From Pectinophora gossypiella (Eukaryota > Arthropoda > Insecta > Lepidoptera > Gelechiidae): DNA of 64,000 nucleotides. The notes beneath the pieces are model-generated. The model ran no database searches. It was given only the letters and a program-made list of their open reading frames with translations, and had not been told where the DNA came from. The stretch spans positions 3,194,501 to 3,258,500 of the forward strand of contig NC_065420.1 in NCBI RefSeq assembly GCF_024362695.1, written 5' to 3'. Positions 1 to 11,862 of the stretch are shown here, one piece after another. The stretch's first letter is position 1. Each line of letters starts with the position of its first letter. A program made the translations under genes and the position numbers.

Positions 1-271
1 CCCTCAATCAACCGGAGGGGATATGGAGCATACTCCACCACGCTGCTCCACTGCGGGTTGGTGAAGGTGTTTTTACGGCTAATAGCCGGGACCAACAGCT
101 TAACGTGCCCTCTGAAGCACGGAATCATCTTACTTTTTGATTCAAGCCTGAAAAGTCCTTACCAAACAAAGGACAGTCTCACAAAGTGATTTCGACCATG
201 TCCCCATCAGGAATCGAACCCGGACCTCCAGATCGTGAGCCTGACGCTCTAACCACTAGACCACGGAGGCT
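1..271 (-). mobile_element. SINE-B, minus strand, cut by the window edge
   Basis: On the minus strand it begins with a tRNA-like head (GCCTCCGTGGTCTAGTGGTT, then a GGTTCGATTCC-type B box) and runs into the B body with GTCCTTTGTTTGGTAAGGAC and ATGCTCCATA. The 3' end lies outside the window. Confidence 0.85.
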
Positions 272-948
272 GTTAATTCTGTTAATCTTCAACGGCGTGT
301 ATTGAATCTTCTAGATATCAATATACCTCTAAGTCCTACCTCAATTTCCATGACACCTTAATTATTTTATTAAAAAAAAATCTAACAACTTAAATCAGGC
401 CATGAAAAAAGTGGCAGTGACATACGGATGGACAGACAGTCATGGCGAATCCATAAAAATGGCTACGGAACCCGAAAAATCGCGCTATAAAAAGTATAAA
501 ACAAGAAAATCATTTCTCTGTTTTTTTTTTTTTTTCGAATAGTGACGTTTAGGAGATAGCCGTTCTCGTTTTCGTTTTTTGAAAAAGAAAATATTCGTTC
601 TTTTATTTTAGACATATTTGAATTTAGAATTTGTCGCGTCTTGTTTATTCTTTAGCTCACCAAGTCCTATGTTACATAACCTCACAATTTGATTAGCGAA
701 ATAACTAATCGATCGGTCATGCGTCACGTCACATTCTGCCATGTCTCATATTTGACCCAATTTATTTCGGATGACCAAATCCCCCGTCGTATCTTCTAAC
801 ACACGCACATTATTGTGTGCGTACATCCATCACATGGCCGTAGGGACGTACCGACCATATAAATCTTGTGCTCCCACCCGTTAACGCTCTCCGCTTAGCA
901 TTTGTTACAGTTTCCGACACAGATATTAACGGTATTGCCGTTACTAGA

Positions 949-1185
949 CTCGCGATTATAATCTTCTTCTTTGCGAGTCGATGGCGATCGAAACTAAATT
1001 TTTGCTGACCAATAATTGGCCACGCTTACAGCATTGTCAGTGGCTTCGTAAAGGTCTTTAATAGTGCAGGCGTTAGGGCACTTAGGACAGCACAAAAGGT
1101 GAGCCATAGTTTGTGGTGATACTCCACACTCGCAATCATCGCAACCATCAACCAGATATCCACAAAAAAAAAAAAATAAAAACAA
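949..1185 (-). mobile_element. 3' end of a non-LTR retrotransposon with a Cys-rich C-terminus
   Basis: The minus-strand frame reads ...DDCECG...QTMAHLLCCPKCP..C...DLYEATDNAVSVANYW and stops at about 994. The spaced Cys/His pattern is the zinc-knuckle-like tail seen after reverse transcriptase in many insect LINEs. Part of its 3' UTR (GATCGCCATCGACTCGCAAA) recurs at 23938 on the plus strand. No RT core is present, so this is a 5'-truncated copy. Confidence 0.65.
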
Positions 1186-1202
1186 ATCCCATAGTTAAAC
1201 AT

Positions 1203-1204
<2 letters not shown>

Positions 1205-1247
<43 letters not shown>
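1205..1247. repeat. (AC)n microsatellite
   Basis: Uninterrupted AC dinucleotide run of about 21 units. Confidence 0.95.
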
Positions 1248-1248
<1 letters not shown>

Positions 1249-1502
1249 GTGGTAATTACTATTGTGATAATACTACTGCTCTTAGGTAGGGAGGTGCTCG
1301 TCGTAATCAAATAATTCAGCAAATCTCTTAATGTTATATTTTCATAAACAATTTTAATTCTCCAACTCTTCATAACAGATTACCGCAACCAAACCAAATT
1401 GCCGTCACCGCCTTTTAAAAAGGCGGGAAAACGTTCCCGTTCGAAAAAGAAGAAATCAAAATAAAAACAAATGAAATAATATGCCAGTTCCAAATTAAAA
1501 AT

Positions 1503-1535
1503 AATAAAGTCGTGACACAGATTCACGACTTTATT
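1503..1535. repeat. Perfect 13-bp hairpin
   Basis: AATAAAGTCGTGA and TCACGACTTTATT are exact reverse complements around a 7-nt loop. No coding context. Each arm includes AATAAAG on its own strand. Confidence 0.8.
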
Positions 1536-1650
1536 CCGTCTGTTATTAAGTTATTTAATCTAATAATAATTAATTAATAAAATAAACATTATGAACCCTA
1601 ACAATATTGTTAAAAGAAATAAAAAGATATATAATATGAGATATAATAGA

Positions 1651-1847
1651 TATCGTGTGGGTTGTGAGGTGGAGTACCAACCCCATCAACCCTGGTGTCA
1701 GGGTTACTTTTGAGCCTCCAAAGGCCCCTGACATGCTTATGTAACAACTACTAACTTACATCTGTAAGTATTAATCGAGACCAAAGGATTTGCCTTCCGA
1801 AGCACGAATCATTTTACTGTCGGACAATCAGGTGATCAGCCTGTAAC
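1651..1847 (-). mobile_element. SINE-A 3' part
   Basis: Begins TCGTGTGGGTTGTGAGGTGG (reverse of the SINE-A 3' end) and continues through CCTGACATG and the CAGGTGATCAGCCTGTAA block. The tRNA head is missing; the sequence switches directly into repeat E. Confidence 0.8.
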
Positions 1848-2003
1848 TTATTTATGAATTTTAATAAAGAAAAATGTAATTATAAGTGCGACAATTTGTC
1901 ACGTTTTTCTATGACGTCACAGGTTTATTTTTTCATACAAATTGCATAGTAATTTCGTATTTGGATATTTAGTAAAAAGTAACTGATTTGACTAGTTAGC
2001 AAC
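1848..2003 (-). repeat. Dispersed repeat E
   Basis: TTATTTATGAATTTTAATAA...TATGACGTCACAGG...CTGATTTGACTAGTTAG. The same order recurs at 13253-13475, 34861-35000 and 38055-38230. AT-rich, non-coding, probably a non-autonomous element. Confidence 0.6.
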
Positions 2004-3079
2004 CACCCTTTTGTTTTTTCTTGTACCTAGATACTATCAGCTAGGTAATAAAGATAATTTTACATAACTTTTGCACCTTTTTAGTGTTCCACTTTGGAAA
2101 CGTTTCGTTTTTGGAAACGATTAGACTTAGGATTCGGTTTATTTTGCTACGTCGATTATTATCATAAGATTTATCATATCTATTCGTCTTAGGACTTCGT
2201 ATCATCAGTGGCTGCAAGTTGTCTTTGATTACTTTTGGCTCTGCCCGCCGCTTTAGGGGGGAATTCAGGCGGCAGTTTATGTACGTGACTAAGTACAGAT
2301 ACAATTGTCCATCTAACTTGAACACGAATGCTAAATAATAATAATTTTACAGTAAAAATAAATTTAAAAAAACTCTGCGTAAAACGGGTTTCAGCGAATT
2401 CCAACTCTTGCGTCTTTGGTAAAACAACTCATTGGTACCGACCAAAAGTCGAAATTCCGTAAATTTTGTTTATGTTTATCGATTTGTTTCGCTTCTCCCG
2501 GATTTGTCTGGGTTATATGGTGATTTTTATTGGGTCAATAAAGTGGATATCGGGGTTGCAATCTTTATTTTCTGATTCTTTTTGCTCCGGTTTATACGGG
2601 TGTTGATTGAAGTGCATTTTTTCTTTAAAATTATAACAATAAACAATGGAAAGGTCCTAAACTGTCTTGTGACTATTTACAACTAAAGCTTCATCTTCGT
2701 TAGGCGACATTTATCGAGCGATTTGTATCAAACATAATCTCCGTGGAGATAATGTAAATGTAAAGAATGTACGTGAGCTGTTTACGTTTAATATACCTAC
2801 AAAAAACATGTTTACGTCAAAATTTTGACACCAGCAATCAATTTTGTGCCCGTCCCTGAAATGACTTCTAAAGAAATGTATGTATTCTTTGATTCATTAC
2901 AATAATAAAACCTTAAAGTCAGGCCACACGACACGTTCCTTGTGACGTCGCATCTAAGCGGTCACGCAGCGTCGTTCTCTATTTAAATAATCAACTTATA
3001 ATCTACTAGTCGTTATATTATTCTGTGTACAAAACTGTTAATAAATCACAACGCATTCGCGTTTTCACTATTACAGTTG
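2004..3079. other. No supported gene
   Basis: AT-rich sequence with only short ORFs that have no family features. A TATTTAAATA with downstream AATAAA near 2980-3045 looks vaguely like LTR or promoter sequence, but no paired copy is present. Confidence 0.5.
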
Positions 3080-3215
3080 ACTCACAGTACCGTCTATATG
3101 GCGATACAGCTCACCACCTATCACGTTGGTCTAACAGAACGCTCGGTGAGGTATGGGTACTTCGCTCATCTTGCGACCAATGTACCTCAATAGAAATATT
3201 TTCGTGAGCTTATGT
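3080..3215 (+). mobile_element. SINE-D 3' part
   Basis: Contains GGCGATACAGCTCACCACCT, ATCACGTTGGTCTAACAGAA, and CTCGGTGAG...GGTACTT...CATCTTGCGA, in the order seen in other D copies (36217, 27425). Confidence 0.75.
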
Positions 3216-3807
3216 TTTGTTATGTTAAATTACAACGATGCGCCATACGAACCACAGCGTTACGACGATGCAACGCAACGGAGTGTGGTCTCTCCCTTAC
3301 ATTTTGCCATTGCGTGGGAAACCTATATTAAATATTATGTTACGAAATTTCAGTCCCTATTAAACAAAATGTTACCTTTCAGTGAACACGTTAAAGTTGT
3401 GTTTATTTCAACATTTTAACATTACTTACTTCGTATTACAGTGCAGTAGTGACAACGTTACAACTTTGGAATACTGAATTAAATATTCTTCGTGATGTTA
3501 AATTGTATTTATATTTGAATTCAGAATTCTTTAGTGAGAATATTGAATGAAAAGAGACTTAATGTAAAATATAAATGTACTTACCTGAAAGCTAATGTAC
3601 TGTGACCGATTGACATATAAAACTAACTCCGCAACCAAAGAGTTCTCAAATGTCAACGTAATATCCTCTTTTCTCTTTTTATCTTAACGGCATCCTTTTC
3701 TGGCGCATAGCAGTATCCTTGTCTTTCTTTACTGGAATGGTCAAGGAGGTTCCACCCGAGATTATTCGAGAAAAGAGTCAACAATTCTAGTATGTAACCA
3801 TAGGGTA

Positions 3808-3845
3808 TATAAGTAGCGGGAACAGCAAGGAGAACCAGTTCAGTT
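3808..3845 (+). promoter_or_regulatory. Candidate RNA polymerase II core promoter
   Basis: TATATAAG at 3808-3815 is followed about 30 bp later by TTCAGTTT (about 3838-3845), an arthropod initiator-like sequence, and then a purine-rich AGTG-repeated leader. No ORF follows that I can assign. It could be the promoter of a gene whose exons I cannot see, or the promoter of a solo LTR. Confidence 0.35.
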
Positions 3846-4019
3846 TCTAAAGAAAAGTGAAAGGAAAGATGTAGTGGAAGTGAAGTGTCAGCAGCGTTAA
3901 GTGTAGTGTTTCGTGTAGTGTTCAAGTGTCGCGTAAAGTGCGAAGTAAGTGAAGTGACGGTGACGAAGTTAAACTGCGTAGCTCTGTGCAAATGCTGTAC
4001 CACGTGTGTAGAGAATACA

Positions 4020-5200
4020 TTCGTCTTCCCTTGGACTTAGTAAGTGTCCTTCCAATCCCGAAACCAAATGTAACAGTACTTTTAACACAGTTTGAGATGT
4101 TAAGTCATATGATAGCCGTCAGCGCTGCCCACTTTTTATCATTTTTTTGAAGATTTTGAAGATATTCACTACTTGACGTGACATCTCACTTTGTTTGTTC
4201 TTTGATTTTGTCTTAGTATGTACATCTTTTTCTATCTCAAGTATCTGATCCTCTACGCTCCTACAAAAAATATACACAAATCATCACAATGGCGATTAAT
4301 AAGTTCTCGGAATCGCTACTCGAATGGCTATTGCAAAAGCTGTTTTATTCTCTGGACGATTTACTTATTTATTTTTTTATTTTATAAAATTCAGCCACAT
4401 CACATACATTAAAACATGTTTCCTATATTTAGACGGTACGGTATTGTAACTAATATATATGAAAATTACGGCGTACATAACTTATACAATTAAGGGTAAG
4501 TATTTAAAAATATAGTAAAATTAAAATTACACATCAAACTTAAAAAATTGAAATTAGAAAAATATTAGGTAAATATAAGCATAAGTAAATTTAAGTAATT
4601 AACATCTGTTGAGCTTTATATAATCAAGAACTAGAAATTTTCTCATAAATATTATATTCAGCCGATCGTGAAACACATTAAGATCTAAGATATTTTAAAC
4701 AGCCATGTTTAATAAATTCACGAGATGTATAAACAAAATACATTTACATAAGAGCACGCCTGTTCCATTTTGGGATAGTAATTCTACTTACTGCGATCCT
4801 AACACACATTACATTCGCTTCTTTCACTCTCGTCAAAGACTTCATACCAGTCGCCGGTTAAGAGTACAAACAAAATATGTGATGAAAAAAGCAATTTTAA
4901 ACCCACTCCAACTAAAGTTTATTCCAGAATCTATCTCATTTTAAAGCGGCGCAGTAAAGTATGAGGGAAAGGATTTCAACCAGAGCTGAGATCTATGATG
5001 GAAACGTGCTTCCGTTCAGCTACGAATACGGCTTTGCCATGGCTATAATTTTACATAAGGCTCAATTTTGTGCTAGTAAAAATCTTCTACGAAAATCTTT
5101 TACTGATTTAGAATTACAATTACGCCCGTTTTCCCCAATTGAAAGAAACATTTTTTACTTCTTCCTCTGTTGTGTGGGTTGTGAGGTGGATTGCGTTACG
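4020..5200. other. No supported gene
   Basis: AT-rich. Short ORFs (for example at 4705 and 4961) lack signal, motif or codon structure that would support them. Confidence 0.5.
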
Positions 5201-5330
5201 TTTTACGTTATCAAGACTCAATTAGCCACTCTCGTCCTATGGTTCACCGGCGTGCTTCTAAAACGGGGAGCACCATCTCGAACCTCTGTACCGGACTTGC
5301 GCCAATGAGTTATTAAACTGACACAGTTGC
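5201..5330 (+). mobile_element. SINE-D 5' part
   Basis: tRNA-like head: CCTATGGTTCACCGGCGTGC, GGGGAGCACC, a degenerate B box, CGGACTTGCGCCAATGAGTT. Other pieces of D recur at 5751-5800 and 6090-6160. Confidence 0.7.
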
Positions 5331-5889
5331 CTTTGTTTAGTATTCATTCAGAAGATTCATCCTAAATTCATTCTTTTCCTTCATTCTCTCTCTGTTCGCC
5401 CAACCTCCGCAGCGTCAATACGTGTGATATGTGTAGCGTCTATTTTCTATCATTTAAATAAAAACAAGTGAATCATAAAAGTGACTTTTTGTTAATAACG
5501 CCCCGCTGAATTAGAACATTCTCACATTGATCAAAATAGTGAACATTTTTGTGGTCCTTTGAGTCGTGAACAAGATCGCCATTTTGTGTAAAAATTGTGT
5601 CTTATCTTTGTCTCAAGGAGATCGTCACGTGACCAAGTGATCCATTCAACATTCGTCAATTCATTCAGATTGTGCTGCACTCTGGTGGGCGGCGGGCAGA
5701 AGCAACCTATATTTGTCAATATCGGTCTTAAAACAGCCTTGACCATTGTAGCTATCACGTTGGTCTAACAGATAAATTGGTGAGGTGTGGGTACTTAAAG
5801 GGAATGATATGCTGGTTTGGACTCGTAGAGCAGATGAAGGATAATAGGATTACAAAAACAGTTAATAAGTAAATAAAGCGATGTTTGGT

Positions 5890-6085
5890 GGTAAGGCTGT
5901 CAGAAAAAGACCTAGAAAGGACAGAAATGTCCTTAGAAAAAGTTCAGTATGATCTACTCTGAGCCGGCGTACGTGTATAAATGTGGAAGAAGCAAGAGAA
6001 GTGTGTCAGGATCGAAGCAAATACAATTCCATAGTCAACGCTTACCCCAGTGGGAAATAGGCGGGAGTTTTAGTGTGTATGTTTG
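5890..6085 (+). mobile_element. LINE fragment (EAREVC type)
   Basis: Reads in shifted frames as ...RKDRNVLRK..., STLSRRTCI, CGRSKRSVSGSKQ. It matches at DNA level the stretches at 44330-44610 and the reverse of 28544-28783 (QIGDVLRK, LNRR.C, EAREVC). Frameshifted remnant. Confidence 0.6.
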
Positions 6086-6668
6086 TGGGTACTTAGTTTA
6101 TCTTGCGATAGATGTATCTCTAACTGCACCAATTCGGATATAGTCGTGAACTTTATCGAGAGTCACTGTGGTTCTGTGTGTCACCAGTTGAGAAACATCT
6201 CAGACGGAAAACGTGGTGTAAGTTTCAAATAACTCATTTGACTAAATGGAAATCACTCAATTGATTAATTCACTGTACGGTCACGAGCATTAATATGTAT
6301 ACACTTTGGTACCATATCACATTAACTTTTTTGTCAAATTGAACTGTATGTCTCACTAAATGTCAAATATGTAAGTGCGACAGAGTCCTAAATTGGGTAC
6401 ATTATATTGCTCATGACTGTACACAATTTGTGTAATAGCAACTGAACTGTGCCTTTTGAGAATCTTTATGTATGAGAATAATGTCCTTCTGAGAATGAAG
6501 GGTGATCTTTGGTACTGGACTTGCACTAATAATTAGAACGAGTAAGTAATTAATAGAATAGAAAAAAAAGACAACAACATCATATCAAATTTCCACTAAA
6601 ACAATTACAAAAAAGCAAGACGGATGAATCTAGTACTAGTTATAACTTTAGTGCTAGTAGTATTTGGA

Positions 6669-6830
6669 CTGGTTTTCCCTGCACGGCCTTGAAGGTCAGA
6701 CAGACAGCCGCTTCTGTAAAAGACCGGACTTGTCAAATCTTCAGATTCCGTAAATGCACCCTGGGAAAAACGGGATAATTCCCGTTCTTTGAGTGCCTTT
6801 ATCTCCCTAGCATTAGCTAGGGAGATAAAT
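6669..6830 (+). mobile_element. SINE-C 3' part ending in a perfect hairpin
   Basis: GGTTTTCCCTGCACGG, GGTCAGACAGACAGCCGCTT, AAAACGGGATAAT match SINE-C. The tail holds TTATCTCCCTAGC / GCTAGGGAGATAA (6799-6811, 6816-6828), an exact 13-bp stem with a 4-nt loop. Confidence 0.75.
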
Positions 6831-7293
6831 AACTAGTCTATAATTAATTTATTAATTCATATATGTTTATTAACAGCCTGACAGCCTGACAGGTACTCAA
6901 TAATGAAATATAAAATGTTCAGCATTTAATTTCACTTCCTTAGTACGAAGAATCGGGTTTAAATGATTCAGGGAAAAATATTTAATAACAAACATTTAAA
7001 TCATCTGAATATTCATTAATTATCAGAGCAGCTGTTTTTGTTAAGAACACTTTAGTCGAGTGTTCAATAAGAATTATTTTCACTCTCTCTATTCTATTCA
7101 AAATTATTAATATTAATCTGTAATTGTTTTCTCAAAAGTTTCCTTTAGACAAAGTTCCCTGTATGGAAAACCGCTGACTGCATTTAGAATTATTTTTTTC
7201 CAGTAGCAATGAAAATGTTCTCACTGCATTCTAAATTACCTGTGACACGCTCAATTACTATCATGCTTATAGCGACTTGCTTATTAACTGACC

Positions 7294-7423
7294 CTACCAT
7301 ACCGCATACTGTAACACGGTATGGTAAGGTATCAAATCGCACAACGGTCGATTAGTTACTACTGGCATACTCATAAATCGACGGACGTGCGATTTGATAC
7401 CAAATCACACCGAAACATGGTAG
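7294..7423. repeat. Degenerate foldback element
   Basis: GGTATCAAATCGCAC (7328-7342) and GTGCGATTTGATACC (7387-7401) are exact inverted repeats. A smaller pair, TACCATACC/GGTATGGTA, lies just to the left. Confidence 0.6.
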
Positions 7424-7501
7424 TTATGAGCATATTTTGTTTACCAGTATAATGGAACGTTATTTGCATTGTCTTATTCCCCTTACTGACTTTTCTATAT
7501 A

Positions 7502-7560
7502 AGAGAAATATACATATTAATTATATTATATATTAATTAATATAATATTTATATTTCTCT
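7502..7560. repeat. AT-rich palindrome
   Basis: AGAGAAATATA at the left end pairs with TATATTTCTCT at the right end around an ATTAATTATA-rich core. Simple hairpin; no coding signal. Confidence 0.6.
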
Positions 7561-8160
7561 CAAAGTTTTTTTTATGTGTATTATAATTCGCACCCTTCGT
7601 GGAAAAACGCAGTAAGTTGATTTTATCAACTTTTCAGGAGCTAAAAAAAACTGTCCTACTAATTAGTTATAAGTCCTGGAAATAACCTTCAAAGAGAAAA
7701 TAATAGCAAAATGTAGCCCGGATTGACCCACATTTATTAATTTTTAATTAATTGTGTATATTTGAAAAAAAAATTGAAAAAACACGATTGCGTAGATATT
7801 CCACGAAACTATAATCAAACGTTCCGTTGTAAGTACAGACACTGCTTTATTATTACGTAGTGCAAACAACATCGACAGTTGTAACTTTACCTACAACGTT
7901 GTTCACCTTCCGATTTCATCTTACTCGGATGTTGTAAGTATTAGTTACTTCGTTCTTACACGAAAAATTTTAACAAAATGTTTTGCGTAAGTTGAGAAAC
8001 CTATTTGTTCCACGTGAAAGTAAATGATCTTTGATAGTGTAACTATAGAAATTGCTTTTTTAATAAGGAAATATCTCAAAATAATTGTATGTATCTTTAA
8101 ATACTTGTTTGTTCCAGGGGTTAGTCTAGAATGTAGAAGTATGTATGCTCATACATTATA

Positions 8161-9512
8161 AAGGGTGGACCAGAACTTCAAGTTCAAAATGAAAAATTAG
8201 ATAGAGTGGCTCATTAGCTACTACAAACACCCCCATATTTGTTTAGCCATTATTTATAGTTTAGGAGATATGACCTATTTTGTACCTTTTTCTAGATTTT
8301 CTAGCTTACTGCAGTAATCATCATTTTGTCGCTATCCCTTACTTCATAATTATCTTATTATTCTGCATAACTATGTCTAAAGATATATACCGCTAGGTAA
8401 AAAAATAAAAACAGTCAAATCAAAGATAAAAAAAAGTTATTGGAAGTCAAAGTGAGAATTGGACCAAAATTGTCACAGTTGTTAAAACTTCGCCGAAGAA
8501 TAATTAACACATGAGATTGGCATGGACGCTGAAAGTAAGTATCTCTGAAAAACTGCTCCATTTAATAGGCTTTTAGACACATCCAAAAAAAGTACCCTTA
8601 ATAGAAGCAAAAAACTAAGTAATTAGACCTCAAAGATTGCAAGATAGACAGATTTGAAGGAAAAATTACATTCTCATACAATGTAGGTAGCTGCTTCTTT
8701 CTAACGTTGTTAAAGGTGCTCAAAGACACATTTTCAATAAAAAATCACGCTCATAATCGCTAACAGGGTAGACATAGCAACAGTCTGAAGACAAAACTTG
8801 CAGTCACTTTTGGTATTCATATTGTAATGAAGGAAAAAGTTATCCCCAAACCGTTACTACATACATACTATGAGATACTAAAATAAAATCTTTCTGTCTT
8901 AAAATCTTTGAGGGCTAACTACTTAGTTTTATGCCCGGGAGGTCGCGGGAAGCCGCTGGATGCGGGCAGCGCAGGACCGATCGTCGTGGAGATCCTTGGG
9001 AGAGGCCTATGCCCAGCAGTGGGCGTCATACGGCTGATGATGATGCCCCTATTAAGGGTACTTTGTTGGATGTGTCTAAAAGCCTATTAAATGGAACAGT
9101 TTTTAAAAACACTTTCAGGGTTCATGACAATCTCATGTGTTTATTATTCTTCGGCGAAGTTTTAACAACTGTAACAATTTTAGACGAATTCTCACTTTGA
9201 ATTCCGACTTCCAATGACTTTTTATCTTTCATTCGACTGTTTTTATTTTTTCACCTAGCGATACACATCCTTAGGCATAGTTATGAAGCAAAATAATTAG
9301 AAATTAGAAAGAAAAAAAATGAATTATTAAGAAAGGGATAGCGACAAAATGATGATTTCTGAAGTAAGATAGAAAATCAAGAAAAAGGTGTAAAATGGGT
9401 CAGATCTCCTAAACCGTAAATAATCGCTGAACATACATGGGGGTGTTTCTGGTGGCTAATGAGCCCCTCTATCAAATTTTTCATTTTGAACGTGAATTTT
9501 TGGGCCTGTATA
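8161..9512. mobile_element. 1.35-kb foldback element with about 450-bp inverted arms
   Basis: The left arm (8161-8605) and right arm (9043-9512) are reverse complements over almost their full length, with roughly one mismatch or small indel per 7-8 bases. Shared blocks include TTCAAAATGAAAAATT, CATCATTTTGTCGCTATCCC, AACTTCGCCGAAGAATAAT and CTTTTAGACACATCCAA. The loop (8606-9042) ends with a LINE 3' terminus. No transposase ORF, so it is non-autonomous. Confidence 0.85.
8931..9045 (+). mobile_element. 3' end of LINE family R
   Basis: The frame 8945-9037 reads RWMRAAQDRSSWRSLGEAYA then QQWASYG and stop, a LINE ORF2 C-terminus of the RW-AQDR-W type. It is followed by GATGATGATG. The DNA GAGGCCTATGCCCAGCAGTG is the recurrent tail motif of this window. 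It lies at the edge of the foldback loop. Confidence 0.75.
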
Positions 9513-9929
9513 TTGAAATAAATAAAAACAGTGTTAAGTGTTTATTCTAATTTGTTTTAAAAAAATGAATATTTATTTACTAGCTGTGCCGAAAGCCGTT
9601 TGACCCGTATGGGTTTTCAGTTTTCAGGGAGTTATTTTTATTTGTAATTAAAATCTAACTTTGAATTTTAAAACGTTTATTAATTATTACATGCATAATC
9701 ACAAAATATATTTATACGGTACATTTTGGCACTTGCTTTTATTAGAAAAACCTTCATTTTTAGTTAGTCATTAAGAGTTTTCTTGAACATTTTGGTCCTT
9801 TCCGATCACCCCCTCTTTGCTTTTCGGTAGAACCTGCAAATGACAAAATATAAAATACTATTAAGTATGATAATAAATTACTAAAAAGAAAAATAACCAT
9901 TAATACCTATTATAGTAAGCTTAGAGATG

Positions 9930-10063
9930 AGCCAATTTTCCAACGTATCCAAAAAAGCGACAGTGTCAGTGATAAAAATGTATGTGATTGACATAAGGTT
10001 ACATGTCAATCTCTCAAATCACTGTCACTGTCGTTTTACGTACTTATCGTTTGCAACTTGGCT
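9930..10063. repeat. Small MITE-like inverted repeat
   Basis: Ends AGCCAA...ACGACAGTG-type: GCGACAGTGTCAGTGAT (left) against ATCACTGTCACTGTCG (right), with GATTGACAT/ATGTCAATC inside. 134 bp, non-coding. Confidence 0.6.
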
Positions 10064-10449
10064 AAAACCCCATAAAAGCTAGTTGGTTTGCATAAGAGAT
10101 AACTCTAGAAAAAACTACATTAAGCAAATCAAAAATATTTGTGGTTGTTATGATAAGAGGAAAATAACAGAATAATTATACCACAAATACACAGGCATCG
10201 ACTATTTCAGGGAAACTTTACCACGCGCCGCTTCCAGGTTAGTAGTTAAATACCTATATCAATCTAGAATAAAAATACTGAAAGGATATTTCGGCATACA
10301 AAACATGGAACGTTTTCAGCTGCTTATCTTCCCGGCCAAGTCGTAAATCAGAAATGGTACTAATATTAATTTTATTATTAGTACTATTTCTTAATTACCG
10401 ACATACATAAGTACTCAAAGTGATACCCATAACGCAGCCGAGCGGCGAG
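10064..10449. other. No supported gene
   Basis: AT-rich spacer with no repeat match or coding signal that I recognise. Confidence 0.4.
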
Positions 10450-10671
10450 ATCACTAGGACATTGCAGTCTGGTTACCGAATTGCCCAAAAGTAAGATGAT
10501 CTGTGCGTCGGAGGGCATGTTAGGCAGTCGGTTGCGGCTTAAATAAGTATGCAGGTGTGTCGTCGTTACATGAGGCATGACAAAGACCTATGGCGGCTCA
10601 GTAGTAACCCTGATACCAGGGTAGATGAGGTCAGTCAATTGTCTCAACCCACACGAGAGAAGGAGAAGTTT
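10450..10671 (+). mobile_element. SINE-A body, diverged
   Basis: AAAGTAAGATGATCTGTGCG, GTCGTTACATGAGGCATGAC, GGCGGCTCAGTAGTAACCCT and CAACCCACACGAGAGAAG occur in SINE-A order. The tRNA head is lost. Confidence 0.75.
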
Positions 10672-11606
10672 ACTCGACTTTAGTAGGATACGAATAGGTA
10701 CATACGAACCTTAAGAAGAGAATGTGTCTCATGTTGACTACGACGAGAAAATATCCCATAGTTTCTTAAAATATTTTTGCTTTTCTGGTCATTCTTCCAC
10801 TGGGTTGTACTGGATTGGGTTGCAGTATTAGTGGAATCTGTTAATTGTAACAATGGTTTAAATACATTGTTTGTAGGTAGGTACATAATGGACGTTAAGA
10901 AATAAAAAGGACCCATTACGAAATCACCCTAATAATTAGACACAAACCTAGATATTGTATCGTTATTTAGGTATTAAATAGAAGGTTAGTACCAATGCGT
11001 TAATAATAAAATGTATGTATATCAAACTCAAGCGAACAAATAACAATAAAATCAAGGGTGTTTTTGCAAAAGTTAACTTATACGTATATAACTAGGTAGA
11101 TTATTCACAACCACGCCGAAATACTACAGTTGATCACGTAACAGATTTTTGTTAAAATATCTTTATTTTATTAATTTACCAGGTGTTGTGCCAGGTGATA
11201 GCGAATGTACAAAAACGACACACCCTTATTTAAATAGGTAGTTAGTTTATAGATTAAAATCACCGAATAGGCACAAAGGCATGCTTAGTTTAACTTTAAT
11301 AATTAGTACAGAGAAGTGCAATCATCATCACGCATCAACCAAACCAACTTACGTCAAGTAGGTAGGTATCTGCTTCTGTGTAAACCTTACAAAACAAAAT
11401 ATTTATAATATTAATAGTCTAATAAATAGTAATATACTAAGTAGGTAAGGTAATAGGTACTTACCTAAAATCTAGTTAGTCTATTTATAAGTAAATTACT
11501 CAATATCTTTGATTTTGTCCAAGTTGAGCATACGTATAATCCTTGGGTTTTTTACTTCCACACAAAGATATGCACGCTTCGAGTAGCCACCATGAACAAA
11601 TTAAAT
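10672..11606. other. No supported gene
   Basis: Very AT-rich, with several GTAGGTA-type short motifs. No exon or repeat that I can support. Confidence 0.4.
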
Positions 11607-11862
11607 AGAGAGATAATTATTACATCTATCCAACATTCGTCAATCATGACTTTTTATTCTAACAAAAATCGACCTTATTATTACTACAATGCGATCGTTA
11701 TTTGTAGGGTCGTATGCTGACTGACGGAATACCGTGGTAAAACCACGATCAGCATACGACCCTACAAATAACGATCACAGTACAGTAATAATAGGGTCGA
11801 TTTTTGGTTGAATAAAAAGTCGAGATTGACAAAAAATTGGTGGATAGATGTAATACCTCTCT
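11607..11862. mobile_element. Hairpin MITE, 256 bp
   Basis: Arms of about 114 bp (11607-11720 and 11749-11862) are reverse complements: AGAGAG.TA..TTACATCTATCC at the outside, CTTTTTATTC, AAAAATCGACC and GATCGTTATTTGTAGGGTCG toward the centre. The inner 20+ bp next to the 28-bp loop are exact. Non-coding. Confidence 0.85.

Noticed and set aside
3653..4003. 116-codon minus-strand ORF
   Set aside because: It lies opposite a promoter-like, AGTG-repeated leader and shows no domain; the apparent Thr/His-rich composition comes from that repeat.
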